Source: JBFMAI01 sp964462635
GTDB lineage: Bacteria > Planctomycetota > Phycisphaerae > UBA1845 > Fen-1342
Assembly: GCA_964462635.1 (NCBI GenBank)
Contig: CAYWYJ010000001.1
Location: forward strand, 31,782-95,781
DNA length: 64,000 nt
Reading direction: 5' to 3'
A program made the translations under genes and the position numbers. The notes under the pieces are model-generated. The model was not told the DNA's origin. It saw nothing but the letters and a program-made list of their open reading frames with translations, and made no database searches. Below, piece after piece: positions 11,199-19,270 of the stretch. Each line of letters begins with the position of its first letter. Positions within the stretch are counted from its first letter, which is position 1.

Positions 11199-13541
11199 CT
11201 AACCCCATAGCCTGACGCCGGCGGCGTAGAGCAGCAGCAGCACGATCGCCGCGTCGTAGACGAGCACGCCCACCACCGCCACCACGGCCACCAGCCACGC
11301 CAGCGTGTTGAGGGGGCGCTGACGGAAGCGCCGCCGCAGCGACAGCGGCAGGTTGAAGAACAGGTCGAAGACCGCGTGCTCGGGTAGGGCCCCGCGTTCG
11401 CCGAACACGGGGATGAAGCGGACGGCGCCGGTCGCCCAGCGGCCGGCCATGAAGCGGGCCAGCGCGGGGTCGTGCGCGACCATCTGGAGCGGAAACGCCA
11501 GGTACCCGATCACGTGGATGAACGAGACTGGGGCGGCGATGTAGTAGTTCTTGATGTCCCGCTCGCGGATCATCAGGTACAGCACGAACAACCCGCGGGC
11601 GGTCGAGCCGGGCGAGATCGGCAGGAACTGGATCGTGGCCGCCGCCGCCGTCCCCAACGCCAGCGACTCCGGCCAATTCATCCCGCGGACGCTCAGGCAG
11701 TAGGCGACGACCGCGGCGCCGACGATGAGCATGACGACCTGCGTGATCGGCACCGTGCAGAGGTGGACCGCCAGGCACTTGAGGTACTTCTGAATGAAGG
11801 GGTCTTTGACCTGCTCGGTGATCTTGGCGGCCTCGGCGTCGGTGAGCATGCCCTCTTCGTGTCCGAGCCGGACCTGCGCCAGCAGCCACGCTTCGCGGTA
11901 GGCGGGGTCGCGGATCATGTCCAGCACGAAGCGGGCGTGGACGCACAATCGCCCCCACGCCCAGCGCGGCTCCGTCAAGGCCCGGTGCCACTTGGCCGGC
12001 AGCCAACCCACTAGGACACGCTGCGTCCAGAAACGCACCGGTCGGTCCACCAGCCGCAGCGCCCGCGCGTCGCTCACGCGGCCGCGGCGGTGCCAGCGGA
12101 TCAGCGCCTCAATTCGTGAGCCGCGCCACGCCCGCAGCAAGTAGCCGCCGCTCGTCAGCGCCTGCTTGATGTGCCGGCGGTACTCCGCATGCCCCCAGAG
12201 CTTCAGCACGAACCGCCCCAGCAGCGGGACCAGCGCCACCCACCACAACAAGGCCGTAAGCATTGGCCGCCGCCGCAGCCGGGCCGCGTGTTCGGCGTCG
12301 ATCCGCCCCAGGTTCTGCCACGCGACGAGCGTGCCTTCGCGGACCGTCTGCCGCAGCGTACGATCGGTCAACAGCCGCACATGATGGTGCGTGAGGTCGG
12401 TGAGCGACCGGCGATACTCGGGCTCCCGGCGGCGCAGCTCGTCCACCGCGGGCTGAAGGTCGGCGAAGTCGGCGGCGTGGGCGGCGATGAATTGCTCAAA
12501 GCGCTCGGGGTCGCCGCGGTCGAACTGCACGAGGCGGCCGCGCGCGACGCCGCGGGCGATCAAGACGACATCCGCGGGGCTCATGGGCAGCAACGGCAGC
12601 AGGGCCAGCCCGGCGCGAAAGTCGATCGCCGTCAGCCCGTCGCCGGGGCCGTCGCCGGCGTCGAGCCGCTTCAGGGCATTCGGCTGGCTCTTGCACGTCC
12701 ACCATTCGTATTGGCGGGCCAGCTCCGGCGCGCCCATCTCGTGCAGCAGCTTCACCAGCTCCTGCATGAACCACTTCTTGTGGACATATTCGGCGGCGTT
12801 CAGATCGACCGGCGGCGGGCATGTAGCGGCCCGCCACAGCGAGTTGCCTTTGGCGACCGGGCTCTGCACCGGCCGTAGCGTAGCGGCCGGGCTCTGCACC
12901 GGCCGTAGACCACCGGTGAAGTCCCAACGCTCGAACAGCCGGTCGTCCACCTCGAACTTCCACGTCCGCCCCGACACCCACTCGTTGATCTCGCCGAAGC
13001 TGTGCAGCCCCTCGTCGTAGAAGGTCGCAAAGGTGTCGCACACGGCGTCGTCGCGGCCGAAGCGGCGGGCCGCGGCCCGGCGAATCAGCTTCTGCCACAG
13101 CACCCCCACGCGCATCGCCGCCGGATGCACCTGGGCCGCGAACGGGGCCTGGTAGCCGAGGAAATACAGGAAGTCGCGGAAAGCGCAGGCGAAACCGGAC
13201 GGCGGCTTGAGAATCTTGACGGCGTAGCGGTCTCCAACGCGCAGCCCTGGGATTGGGCCGTCGTCGAGTTGCAGGTCGGCCAGCACGACGCGGTAGACCT
13301 GCCCCGCGAAGCCCCCACCGACAAAACGCTCGATCTCCGCCGTCGCCCGCCCCGTGTTCGCTGGTACCACCCCCGTGACCGACAGCTCCAGCCGATGACC
13401 CGGCTCGTAGCACGCTCGGCGAAACGGCCGCAGCAGGCGGCAGTCCGCGAAGCGCCGCTCCAACTCGCGCCGAACGGCGGGCCCGTTCGCACCGCCCGCG
13501 ATGACGGGCGCGGCTTCCGATTCCAGGACGGCTTCGACCAC
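11199..13541 (-). CDS. Membrane-anchored atypical kinase-like protein
   Basis: 780 residues from a GTG start. The N-terminal half resembles a protein-kinase fold: a glycine-rich loop VGGGFAGQVYRV (about 93-104), a lysine in YAVKILKP, an Asn in KSQPNALKRL and an acidic DFR in LTAIDFRAG. The HxD of a normal catalytic loop is absent, so activity is doubtful; UbiB/ABC1 and Kdo-kinase-like folds are alternatives. The second half has several hydrophobic segments (LTALLWWVALVPLLG, VVMLIVGAAVVAYCLSV, VVAVVGVLVYDAAIVLLLL) and should lie in the inner membrane. Residues about 209-238 come from an in-frame dispersed-repeat insertion (LRPVQSPAATLRPVQSPVAK). I cannot give a function. Confidence 0.7.
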   Translation of the reverse strand: MVEAVLESEAAPVIAGGANGPAVRRELERRFADCRLLRPFRRACYEPGHRLELSVTGVVPANTGRATAEIERFVGGGFAGQVYRVVLADLQLDDGPIPGLRVGDRYAVKILKPPSGFACAFRDFLYFLGYQAPFAAQVHPAAMRVGVLWQKLIRRAAARRFGRDDAVCDTFATFYDEGLHSFGEINEWVSGRTWKFEVDDRLFERWDFTGGLRPVQSPAATLRPVQSPVAKGNSLWRAATCPPPVDLNAAEYVHKKWFMQELVKLLHEMGAPELARQYEWWTCKSQPNALKRLDAGDGPGDGLTAIDFRAGLALLPLLPMSPADVVLIARGVARGRLVQFDRGDPERFEQFIAAHAADFADLQPAVDELRRREPEYRRSLTDLTHHHVRLLTDRTLRQTVREGTLVAWQNLGRIDAEHAARLRRRPMLTALLWWVALVPLLGRFVLKLWGHAEYRRHIKQALTSGGYLLRAWRGSRIEALIRWHRRGRVSDARALRLVDRPVRFWTQRVLVGWLPAKWHRALTEPRWAWGRLCVHARFVLDMIRDPAYREAWLLAQVRLGHEEGMLTDAEAAKITEQVKDPFIQKYLKCLAVHLCTVPITQVVMLIVGAAVVAYCLSVRGMNWPESLALGTAAAATIQFLPISPGSTARGLFVLYLMIRERDIKNYYIAAPVSFIHVIGYLAFPLQMVAHDPALARFMAGRWATGAVRFIPVFGERGALPEHAVFDLFFNLPLSLRRRFRQRPLNTLAWLVAVVAVVGVLVYDAAIVLLLLYAAGVRLWG
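12826..12913 (-). repeat. Core-module repeat inside a coding sequence
   Basis: Read on the minus strand this is CTACGGCCGGTGCAGAGCCC twice in succession, then GGTCGCCAAAGG and a core variant (2 mismatches to the 18-bp core, forward 12831-12848), ending CGCTACATG. It is the same order as at 9003-9056 and 38681-38736. Here it is translated in frame within the membrane kinase-like gene. Confidence 0.8.
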
Positions 13542-14013
13542 AAGTGGCTCCGCGCAGTCCGCCGGTCCCGCCGGCGTGACCCAAACCCGTGATTGTATCG
13601 GGGCCTAGCGCTCGTGGCTTGGGAATCGGAAGCGAAGTGGCGGCCCTCGCCGGGAGTGAAGGAGCTGGGTGAGCAAAGATCCGACTCTGTTCTGACTCCT
13701 CCTCCGCAAGGCCGTGCGACCGCCGGCAACTTGGACCGGGCAAGCGAGTGTTATCGCCACCAGGCGGATTGTTGCTGCTCGTCGAACGACACCGCACGCT
13801 CTCCCAAGATTACGAGACGCACGTTCCGCGACGCCCGTCGCGCAAGTCGGCGGCGCCAAGCCGCGCGTCGCGTTGGCCTCGCGTGGATTTCGGGACTCCC
13901 CGGCCCGGAGTCGTCCGCCCCCACCGCTGGTAGCGAGCACCTGCTTTCGGTCGTCCGGTCGACCGGTTGCCTTTGTTCGCCGCGGGCGTATGGTTGAGTA
14001 GGAGGCCGGAAAG
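13542..14013. other. Intergenic region, no gene recognised
   Basis: 472 bases between two divergent genes. Frames here have no recognisable similarity or good ribosome-binding sites. GGAGG at 14001-14005 belongs to the downstream gene. TTGCCT at 13967 and TATGGT at 13989, 16 bases apart, look like a promoter but would place transcription start on that ribosome-binding site, so I do not call it. Confidence 0.5.
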
Positions 14014-14532
14014 ATGGCCCGCGACCCATATGTTGTGCTCGGACTGCCGTCCGATTGCACCGACCCGCGGCAGATCACCGCCAGCTTTCAGCGCCGCCGG
14101 GCACGGCTGCTGGCCGAACTCGACGACCCGACGCGCCACGACGCCACGCGCCACGCCCTCGACGAGCTGTACCTGGCGTACATGACGCTGCGCGACCCGC
14201 GGCGGCGAGCGGCGCACCTGCGGGCCCGGGCGGCGGGCGATGCGGTCGCGGAACTCCGGGGACACATTGCCGCCGCCCTTGAAGACGGTCTGCTGCGCTA
14301 CACGCGGCGGCAGGCGATCCTCCAGCGGGCCGCGGAACTCGGCATCGGCGAGTTCCAGGCCCAGTTGCTCATCGCGCAAGTGCAGTTCGGCGGCGAGGAC
14401 ATCGACGTCGTCGCCGTGCCGGTTACCGGCGGGCGACCGGCCGAGCCGCCACGACTGTGGGCCCGGGCCGCCGGGGTGGGGGTGCTCGCGCTGGCCATGT
14501 TCCTCGGCCTGATCCACTGGCTCGGAGTGTGA
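14014..14532 (+). CDS. DnaJ-like (J-domain) protein with C-terminal membrane anchor
   Basis: 172 residues; GGAGG at 14001-14005 supports the ATG. It begins DPYVVLGLPSDCTDPRQITA with LRDPRRRAAHLRAR later, the helix pattern of a J domain (helix I, helix II, 'dp.kR..yd'). The central HPD tripeptide is not seen, so Hsp70 stimulation is doubtful. The C-terminus AAGVGVLALAMFLGLIHWLGV is a single transmembrane helix, making this a tail-anchored protein with its J-like domain in the cytoplasm. It lies upstream of kdsA, separated by a large inverted repeat, so they may not be co-transcribed. Confidence 0.7.
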   Translation: MARDPYVVLGLPSDCTDPRQITASFQRRRARLLAELDDPTRHDATRHALDELYLAYMTLRDPRRRAAHLRARAAGDAVAELRGHIAAALEDGLLRYTRRQAILQRAAELGIGEFQAQLLIAQVQFGGEDIDVVAVPVTGGRPAEPPRLWARAAGVGVLALAMFLGLIHWLGV

Positions 14533-14566
14533 CCACAAGACCGCGCGCGATCCGGCGGCGCGCGTG

Positions 14567-14664
14567 GGGAGGGCGAGCCTGTCTCCTTCGGCGACCCTGC
14601 CGGCCCGGCGAGCCGCTGCTCGGCAGGCTGACAGGGTCGCCGCATGAGACAGCCTCGCCCTCCC
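14567..14664. repeat. 98-bp dispersed inverted repeat (family C)
   Basis: The left arm starts GGGAGGGCGAGCCTGTCTCC (14567) and continues TTCGGCGACCCTG. The right arm (to 14664), read in reverse, starts GGGAGGGCGAGGCTGTCTC and continues ATGCGGCGACCCTG. About 29 of 33 positions match. The centre holds GGCGAGCCGCTGCTCGGC. Related copies lie at 18725-18799, at 63972 to the window end, and degraded at 44130-44154. It could fold as a long hairpin between the J-like gene and kdsA. Confidence 0.85.
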
Positions 14665-14746
14665 GTACTCCATGTGCGCGCACGGTGATTCAGCAGACCC
14701 AGTGGGTTGGCGCGTCCCGCTGCCCCGCGGCGGCCGACGCGTTATC

Positions 14747-15571
14747 ATGCCCGGCATGGCAACTCCCCGTGCGCAACTTGGCCCGCACACCGTCGGACCC
14801 GGGCAGCCGCTGCTGCTGATCGCCGGACCGTGTGTCATCGAGTCCGAGGAACACAGCCTGCGTCTGGCGGAGCGCATCGCCGCGGTTGCCCGGCGGCTGG
14901 AGACGCCGTACGTCTTCAAGGCCAGCTTCGACAAGGCCAACCGCACGAGCGTGTCTTCGTTCCGCGGCCCGGGACTCGAGGAGGGGCTCCGTATCCTGGC
15001 CCGCGTGCGCGACGCGGTCGGCGTGCCGGTGCTGTCCGACGTCCACGAGCCCGCCCAGGCCGCGGCGGCGGGGCGGGTCCTCGATGCCGTACAGGTGCCG
15101 GCCTTCCTGTGCCGGCAGACCGACCTGCTGGTGGCGTGCGGCCGGACGGGGCGGTGCGTGAACATCAAGAAGGGCCAGTTCCTGGCACCCGAGAAGATGG
15201 AACTCGCCGTCGAGAAGGTCCGCCAAGCCGGCAACCCGAACGTGCTGGTCACGGACCGCGGCACGTTCTTCGGGTACGAGCGGCTGGTCAACGACATGAC
15301 CGCGTTGGAGGTCATGCGCCGCTTCGCCCCGGTCGTGTTCGACGCGACCCATTCCGTGCAGTACCCCGGCGGCGGGGCGGTCACCGCCGGGCGGCGTGAG
15401 TTCATCCCCGTGCTCGCGCGGGCCGCGGTCGCCGCCGGCATCGACGCCCTGTTCATGGAAGTGCATGACGATCCCCCGCGGGCCAAGAGCGACGCGGCGA
15501 CCGTCTGGCCGCTGGCCGAGTTGGAGCCATTACTTACCTCCCTGCTCCGCATTCGCGCGGCCAGCGCGTGA
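14747..15571 (+). CDS. kdsA: 3-deoxy-8-phosphooctulonate synthase (KdsA)
   Basis: 274 residues, the usual length. It condenses phosphoenolpyruvate with arabinose-5-phosphate to Kdo-8-phosphate, the first committed step to the inner-core sugar of lipopolysaccharide. Signatures: LIAGPCVIESEEH, FKASFDKANRTSVSSFRGPG, SDVHEPAQA, PAFLCRQTDLL, NIKKGQFLAPEKM, TDRGTFFGY, FDATHSVQYPGG and MEVHDDPPRAKSD. Two starts are possible (14747 and 14756), neither with a clear ribosome-binding site. Its presence argues for an outer membrane with Kdo-containing LPS. No kdsB, kdsC or kdsD is in the window. Confidence 0.97.
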   Translation: MPGMATPRAQLGPHTVGPGQPLLLIAGPCVIESEEHSLRLAERIAAVARRLETPYVFKASFDKANRTSVSSFRGPGLEEGLRILARVRDAVGVPVLSDVHEPAQAAAAGRVLDAVQVPAFLCRQTDLLVACGRTGRCVNIKKGQFLAPEKMELAVEKVRQAGNPNVLVTDRGTFFGYERLVNDMTALEVMRRFAPVVFDATHSVQYPGGGAVTAGRREFIPVLARAAVAAGIDALFMEVHDDPPRAKSDAATVWPLAELEPLLTSLLRIRAASA

Positions 15572-15686
15572 CCCGCCCCGAGCAACGGCCACCCCACCCC
15601 CGAGGGGATGTTGCTTTCCGGCAACACGGCTGTCTCAGCCGCCGCTGAGCATTTCGATCGCAAAGTGTTTATGCAGAATGTCTTGC

Positions 15687-15716
15687 GAAAATCGCATAAA
15701 ATAAATGCGATATTTC
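15687..15716. repeat. AT-rich inverted repeat downstream of kdsA
   Basis: GAAAATCGCAT (15687-15697), a seven-base AT-only loop, then ATGCGATATTTC (15705-15716). ATCGCAT/ATGCGAT pair perfectly, with four more pairs after one bulge. CTCTT follows. It could be a weak terminator for kdsA or an operator. Confidence 0.5.
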
Positions 15717-15810
15717 TCTTGACGAATGCGTACTTTTGTGGTACCAGTTATACAGAAGGGAAAGGGTGCAGGAGGCCGTGCGGTTCCTTCGTGGGTGACC
15801 GTGGCCGAAG

Positions 15811-15840
15811 ATGGCGAGCCCCGCGGCTCGCCATTCTCTT
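15811..15840 (+). terminator. Hairpin with pyrimidine tail
   Basis: ATGGCGAGCC (15811-15820), loop CCGC, GGCTCGCCAT (15825-15834), then TCTCTT. The ten-pair stem is perfect and the tail pyrimidine-rich, as in a rho-independent terminator. However, it lies 240 bases after kdsA and its GGCGAGCC stem resembles the dispersed repeats, so it may be a repeat remnant. Confidence 0.45.
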
Positions 15841-15925
15841 GCGCGCCCCCCGCGGCTCGCTGGGGCCGTCACGCCGATCGGGATAAGATGGGACGGCGAG
15901 TTGGGACCGCCGACAGGAAACCCTG

Positions 15926-17128
15926 ATGAAGTACGCCATTGTCTTGCCGGACGGGGCCGCCGATGTGCCGCTGCCGGAGTTGGGCGACCGCACGCCACTT
16001 GAAGCCGCGCATCTGCCGCATATGCACCAGGTGGCGACCCGCGGCGAGCTGGGGCGTGTCGTGACGGTGCCGGCGGGGTTCACGCCGGGGACCGACGTGG
16101 CCACGCTGACGCTGCTGGGGTACGACCCGCACGAGTACTACTCCGGGCGCGCCCCGATCGAGGCCGCGGCCCGCGGCGTGACCGTCGGGCCCGACGAGAT
16201 CGTCTTCCGCTGCAACTTCGTGACCGTCACCGACGGTCGGATGCGGGACTTCACCGCAGGGCACATCGCCCAGGCGGAGGCCGACCAACTCATCGCGGAC
16301 CTCAACGCGCTCGTGCGGCAGGGCGAGCCCGCCCTGCGCGGCTGTCGATTTCACAGTGGGGTCTCCTACCGGAACCTCATGGTCCTCCGCGAGGTGGCGG
16401 ACCTGAAAGTGCGGTGCGCTCCGCCGCACGACATCCCCGACCAGCCGGTGAGTGACCACTGGCCGCAGGGCGCCGGCGCGGAGCGCTTGCGGGGCATCAT
16501 GGATCGCGCCGCGGAGCTGGTGGCGGACCACGCGGTGAACCGCGCGCGGCGCGCCGCGGGCCGGGCCCCGGTGACCGGAATATGGCTGTGGGGCCAGGGG
16601 CGACCCAAGCCGCTGGAACCGTTTGCCAGACGGCACGGGCTGCGGGGGGCCGTCATCACGGGCGTGGATATTCTGCGCGGGCTGGCGGTCATGACGGGGA
16701 TGCAGCAAATCGCGGTGGCGGGAGCGACCGGGTATCTGGACACCGACTACGCGGGCAAGGGGCGGGCCGCGGTGGCCGCCCTGGACGAGTTCGACCTCGT
16801 CGTCGTCCACATCGAGGCGCCGGACGAGGCCGGTCACCTCGGCCGCGCCGACGAGAAGGTCAAGGCGCTGGAGCGGGTCGACGAGCACATCGTCGGGCCG
16901 CTGCTCGCGGTGCTGCCGCGGCACGGGGACTGGCGGCTGCTGATCGCCCCGGACCACCCCACACCCTGCACGACCACGGCCCACGACGCCACCCCGCCGC
17001 CGTTCTGCCGTCTCGGCGGCACGGGGGCCGCCGGCTCCGGTCGGCACTTCACCGAGCGCGACGCGGCCGCCACGGGGGTGTGGGTTGAACCGGGACATGA
17101 ACTGATGGGCCGGTTTCTGCGGGGCTGA
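15926..17128 (+). CDS. apgM: Cofactor-independent phosphoglycerate mutase, archaeal type (ApgM)
   Basis: 400 residues, normal for the ApgM branch of the alkaline-phosphatase superfamily. It interconverts 3- and 2-phosphoglycerate in glycolysis. Metal ligands are visible in VLPDGAAD near the start, the nucleophile region is GFTPGTDVATLTLLGYDP (Thr where many members have Ser), and a late metal cluster is HIEAPDEAGHLGR with PDHPTPC. The start is supported by AGGAAA seven bases upstream. A threonine nucleophile is acceptable in the superfamily. The neighbours are unrelated, so it is probably a single-gene unit. Confidence 0.93.
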   Translation: MKYAIVLPDGAADVPLPELGDRTPLEAAHLPHMHQVATRGELGRVVTVPAGFTPGTDVATLTLLGYDPHEYYSGRAPIEAAARGVTVGPDEIVFRCNFVTVTDGRMRDFTAGHIAQAEADQLIADLNALVRQGEPALRGCRFHSGVSYRNLMVLREVADLKVRCAPPHDIPDQPVSDHWPQGAGAERLRGIMDRAAELVADHAVNRARRAAGRAPVTGIWLWGQGRPKPLEPFARRHGLRGAVITGVDILRGLAVMTGMQQIAVAGATGYLDTDYAGKGRAAVAALDEFDLVVVHIEAPDEAGHLGRADEKVKALERVDEHIVGPLLAVLPRHGDWRLLIAPDHPTPCTTTAHDATPPPFCRLGGTGAAGSGRHFTERDAAATGVWVEPGHELMGRFLRG

Positions 17129-17181
17129 GCGGGGCGTGTGGTCGGATTGTCCCGACTTGACTCGCCGCGCGGGGACGATGC

Positions 17182-18588
17182 TCACTCGATGGGATCGGTG
17201 CCACGGCCGGTCAAGTGCAGGCCGATCTCGTGCCAGCCGTCCTGGTAGCGGCGGCAGCGGACGACCTGGGCCTCGACGTACTCGTGGCTCCAGACCCGTG
17301 CCATCAGGTAGATGCGGACCGCTTGGCCAACAGGCACGGGCAGTTGGCTGAGCACGCCCAGACCCGACTGGGAAATGCTGTGCGCCATGACGGGGAGGCC
17401 CGCCTGCGGCACGACGCGGTCGCCCTGGGTTTCGAGCCGGTGCAGCCGGGCGGGGCAGTTGAAGCGGAAACGCGGAAACTGACGGCGTTCACCGGCTTCA
17501 TCGGCCGCGGGGGCCCCGCCGGGGCGGGAGTCGGGCGGCGTGGCGTGCAGGGCCGACTCGACGAGGCGGGCCCAGGCGTCCACCGCCCGCTGGTCGTACT
17601 TGAGCGGCGCATCGCGCCGCAGCAGCGCCAGCGCCTGCGGGACGCTGAGGGTGCGCTGCTTGAACGGGCGAAACGCGGTCATCGCGTCGAAGGTGTCCAC
17701 AACGGCGGCGAGGCGACTGATGGGATGTAGGCTGTCGCCCGTCAGTCCGTCCGGGTAACCGCTGCCGTCGAGCCGCTCGTGATGCTGGCGGGCCACGATC
17801 GGGACCAGGGGGTCGATGCCTGCGTAGTCCTTCAGATGCGCCCAGCCGAGTTCCGGGTGACGCCGGAGCAGCCACCAGTCCTCGTCCGAGAGCGCCCCCG
17901 GCCTGTTGAGGACCTCCTGCGGGACGTAGACCTTGCCGATGTCGTGCAACAGGCCGGCCTGGCAGATCAGGCCCAGCTCCCGCGGGTCGGTGTAGCCCAG
18001 CTCCCGGGCCAGCGGCACGAGCGCCGTCGCCACGTTCACCATGTGCGTGGCCGTGTAGAAGTCGTGGTGCGAGACGGTCAGCAGGTGCGGGAACGCGGTG
18101 GGCTCGTTGAGCACGAGGGTCACGATCGCGCGGGTGATTCCGCCCAGGCGCTCGGAGAACCCGGCCCAGCCCGGGTCGGCCAGCAACTCATTCACCAGTT
18201 CCAGGCTGGTCTCGTAGATGAGCGTCGCCCGTGTGGCGACCGCGACGCCGCTGTCCCCGGCCATTTCGACCGCGAGCGTCTCGAGCTGCTCACGGAAGCG
18301 GACCTGGTCCGCCATGCGGATGTAGATCGTCTCCAGTCCGCCGGCCCGCAGCGTGGCGAGGTCCGCCGCGGTCAGCGGCTGCTCGGGCGTGCGGTACGGA
18401 ATGAAGGACCCTCCCGACGGAGCGACCGAGTCGTCATTGGTTGCCCGCACATACAGCGCCAATCCGTGCAGCGCGCCCGCGGGGACGTGGGCCAGCGGCA
18501 CGGGCAGGTACCCAGCCCGCGTGGCGTTCAAGGTCGAGCCGGGACCGCCGGTGGCGGCCAATGTGCGTTCTGTGGGGGCGGTGCGCAT
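17182..18588 (-). CDS. HD-GYP phosphodiesterase-like protein with C-terminal PilZ domain
   Basis: 468 residues from the ATG at 18588; the frame is open to 18690 but without family-like sequence. The HD-GYP domain spans about 170-345 with all key motifs: first His in ATHMVNVA, GLLHDIGKVYVP (HD near 213), and HHERLDGSGYPDG (near 273). The C-terminal PilZ domain has RRQFPRFRF (RxxxR) and SISQSGLG, where the usual first D/N of the D/NxSxxG motif is Ser. HD-GYP domains hydrolyse cyclic di-GMP and PilZ domains bind it, so this is probably a soluble, self-sensing c-di-GMP phosphodiesterase. It is one of three c-di-GMP-related proteins in the window (with 26161-26538 and 42778-44019). Confidence 0.9.
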   Translation of the reverse strand: MRTAPTERTLAATGGPGSTLNATRAGYLPVPLAHVPAGALHGLALYVRATNDDSVAPSGGSFIPYRTPEQPLTAADLATLRAGGLETIYIRMADQVRFREQLETLAVEMAGDSGVAVATRATLIYETSLELVNELLADPGWAGFSERLGGITRAIVTLVLNEPTAFPHLLTVSHHDFYTATHMVNVATALVPLARELGYTDPRELGLICQAGLLHDIGKVYVPQEVLNRPGALSDEDWWLLRRHPELGWAHLKDYAGIDPLVPIVARQHHERLDGSGYPDGLTGDSLHPISRLAAVVDTFDAMTAFRPFKQRTLSVPQALALLRRDAPLKYDQRAVDAWARLVESALHATPPDSRPGGAPAADEAGERRQFPRFRFNCPARLHRLETQGDRVVPQAGLPVMAHSISQSGLGVLSQLPVPVGQAVRIYLMARVWSHEYVEAQVVRCRRYQDGWHEIGLHLTGRGTDPIE

Positions 18589-18935
18589 ACGATCAGGGTC
18601 CGACGCGGGGTCGGGGGCCGGCGGGCGTCCGCCGGCTACGAGTAGTATGCGATTCCTCCCGGCCGCGCGGGCGCCCCGCGGCCATCCCAAGCAGGTACTT
18701 ATTCGAGGACGTGAGACACCGGACGGGAGGGCGCCCCTCCCGGCGAGCCGCGGCTCGGCAGGCCGGCAGGGTCGCCGCGGGAGACAGCCTCGCCCTCCCG
18801 GGGCGCACGATCGTGAACGCCCGTTTGGTCCAGGCGCCGGCCAGGGGGGAGGTTTTCGGACCGGAGACTTGAGAGAGCACGAATTCCTCCCCGGCGGCGA
18901 AGTGGGTGACCTTCGCTAACGCCCCCTGCGGCGCT
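18589..18935. other. Intergenic region carrying a family C repeat
   Basis: 347 bases between two minus-strand genes. It contains the shortened family C repeat at 18725-18799; the rest shows no gene or clear promoter. Confidence 0.5.
18725..18799. repeat. Family C inverted repeat, left arm shortened
   Basis: GGGAGGGCG (18725-18733) and then CCCCTCCC replaces most of the left arm. The centre GGCGAGCCGCGGCTCGGCAG and the right arm GGTCGCCGCGGGAGACAGCC, ending CTCCC, match 14567-14664 closely. It lies upstream of the HD-GYP/PilZ gene (minus strand). Confidence 0.8.
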
Positions 18936-19148
18936 TTACGCCGACGCGACCGCGTGCTCGGCCCCGGCGTCCGCGGGACTCCGGCTGAGCACTTCGTGCA
19001 ACGTCTGGAATTGACGGCGCTGCCGTTTGAGATCGTCCTTGAAATCGGCGGTCATGGTGTGCCGGATTTCCGGACCGATCTCCCGCAGGGCCGCGTCCAC
19101 CAGTTGCAGCAGCAGGTCGCGCTGTTCCCGTGTCAGGTCCACGGTCAT
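18936..19148 (-). CDS. Small conserved hypothetical protein
   Basis: 70 residues, MTVDLTREQRDLLLQLVDAA at the start, charged and helical, with no signal peptide or metal ligands. AGGAGG at 19156-19161 (minus strand) gives good support for the start, and TATACT at 19184-19179 is a plausible -10 box about 30 bases upstream of the ATG. The pattern 'LTxEQRxLLLxLVDxALREIGPEIRHT' resembles short uncharacterised proteins common in high-GC bacteria. Function unknown. Confidence 0.7.
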   Translation of the reverse strand: MTVDLTREQRDLLLQLVDAALREIGPEIRHTMTADFKDDLKRQRRQFQTLHEVLSRSPADAGAEHAVASA

Positions 19149-19270
19149 GGCGGATCCTCCTGCGGCGTCTCTATTTAGAGTATAACCCCGGCGGCGCGGA
19201 ATGCGGGGGAATTGTGCGGGACACCTGCCCGCGAGGGTGTCGGCTCGGACGCCGGCCGGCCCACCACGAC

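Larger units (their letters stand above)
15572..15925. other. Intergenic region with an AT-rich island
   Basis: 354 bases between kdsA and apgM. The stretch about 15650-15770 is markedly A+T-rich compared with its surroundings and contains an inverted repeat (15687-15716). TTGACG at 15719 and TTATAC at 15748 resemble promoter boxes, but the 23-base spacing is too long. TAAGAT at 15884-15889, 37 bases before apgM, is another weak candidate -10. No ORF of note. Confidence 0.5.

Noticed and set aside
13967..13994. Promoter-like TTGCCT-16-TATGGT before the J-like gene
   Set aside because: Transcription would begin on the GGAGG ribosome-binding site at 14001, leaving no room for translation initiation from it.
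15719..15753. TTGACG and TTATAC as a promoter of apgM
   Set aside because: The spacing of 23 bases is outside the workable range for sigma-70.
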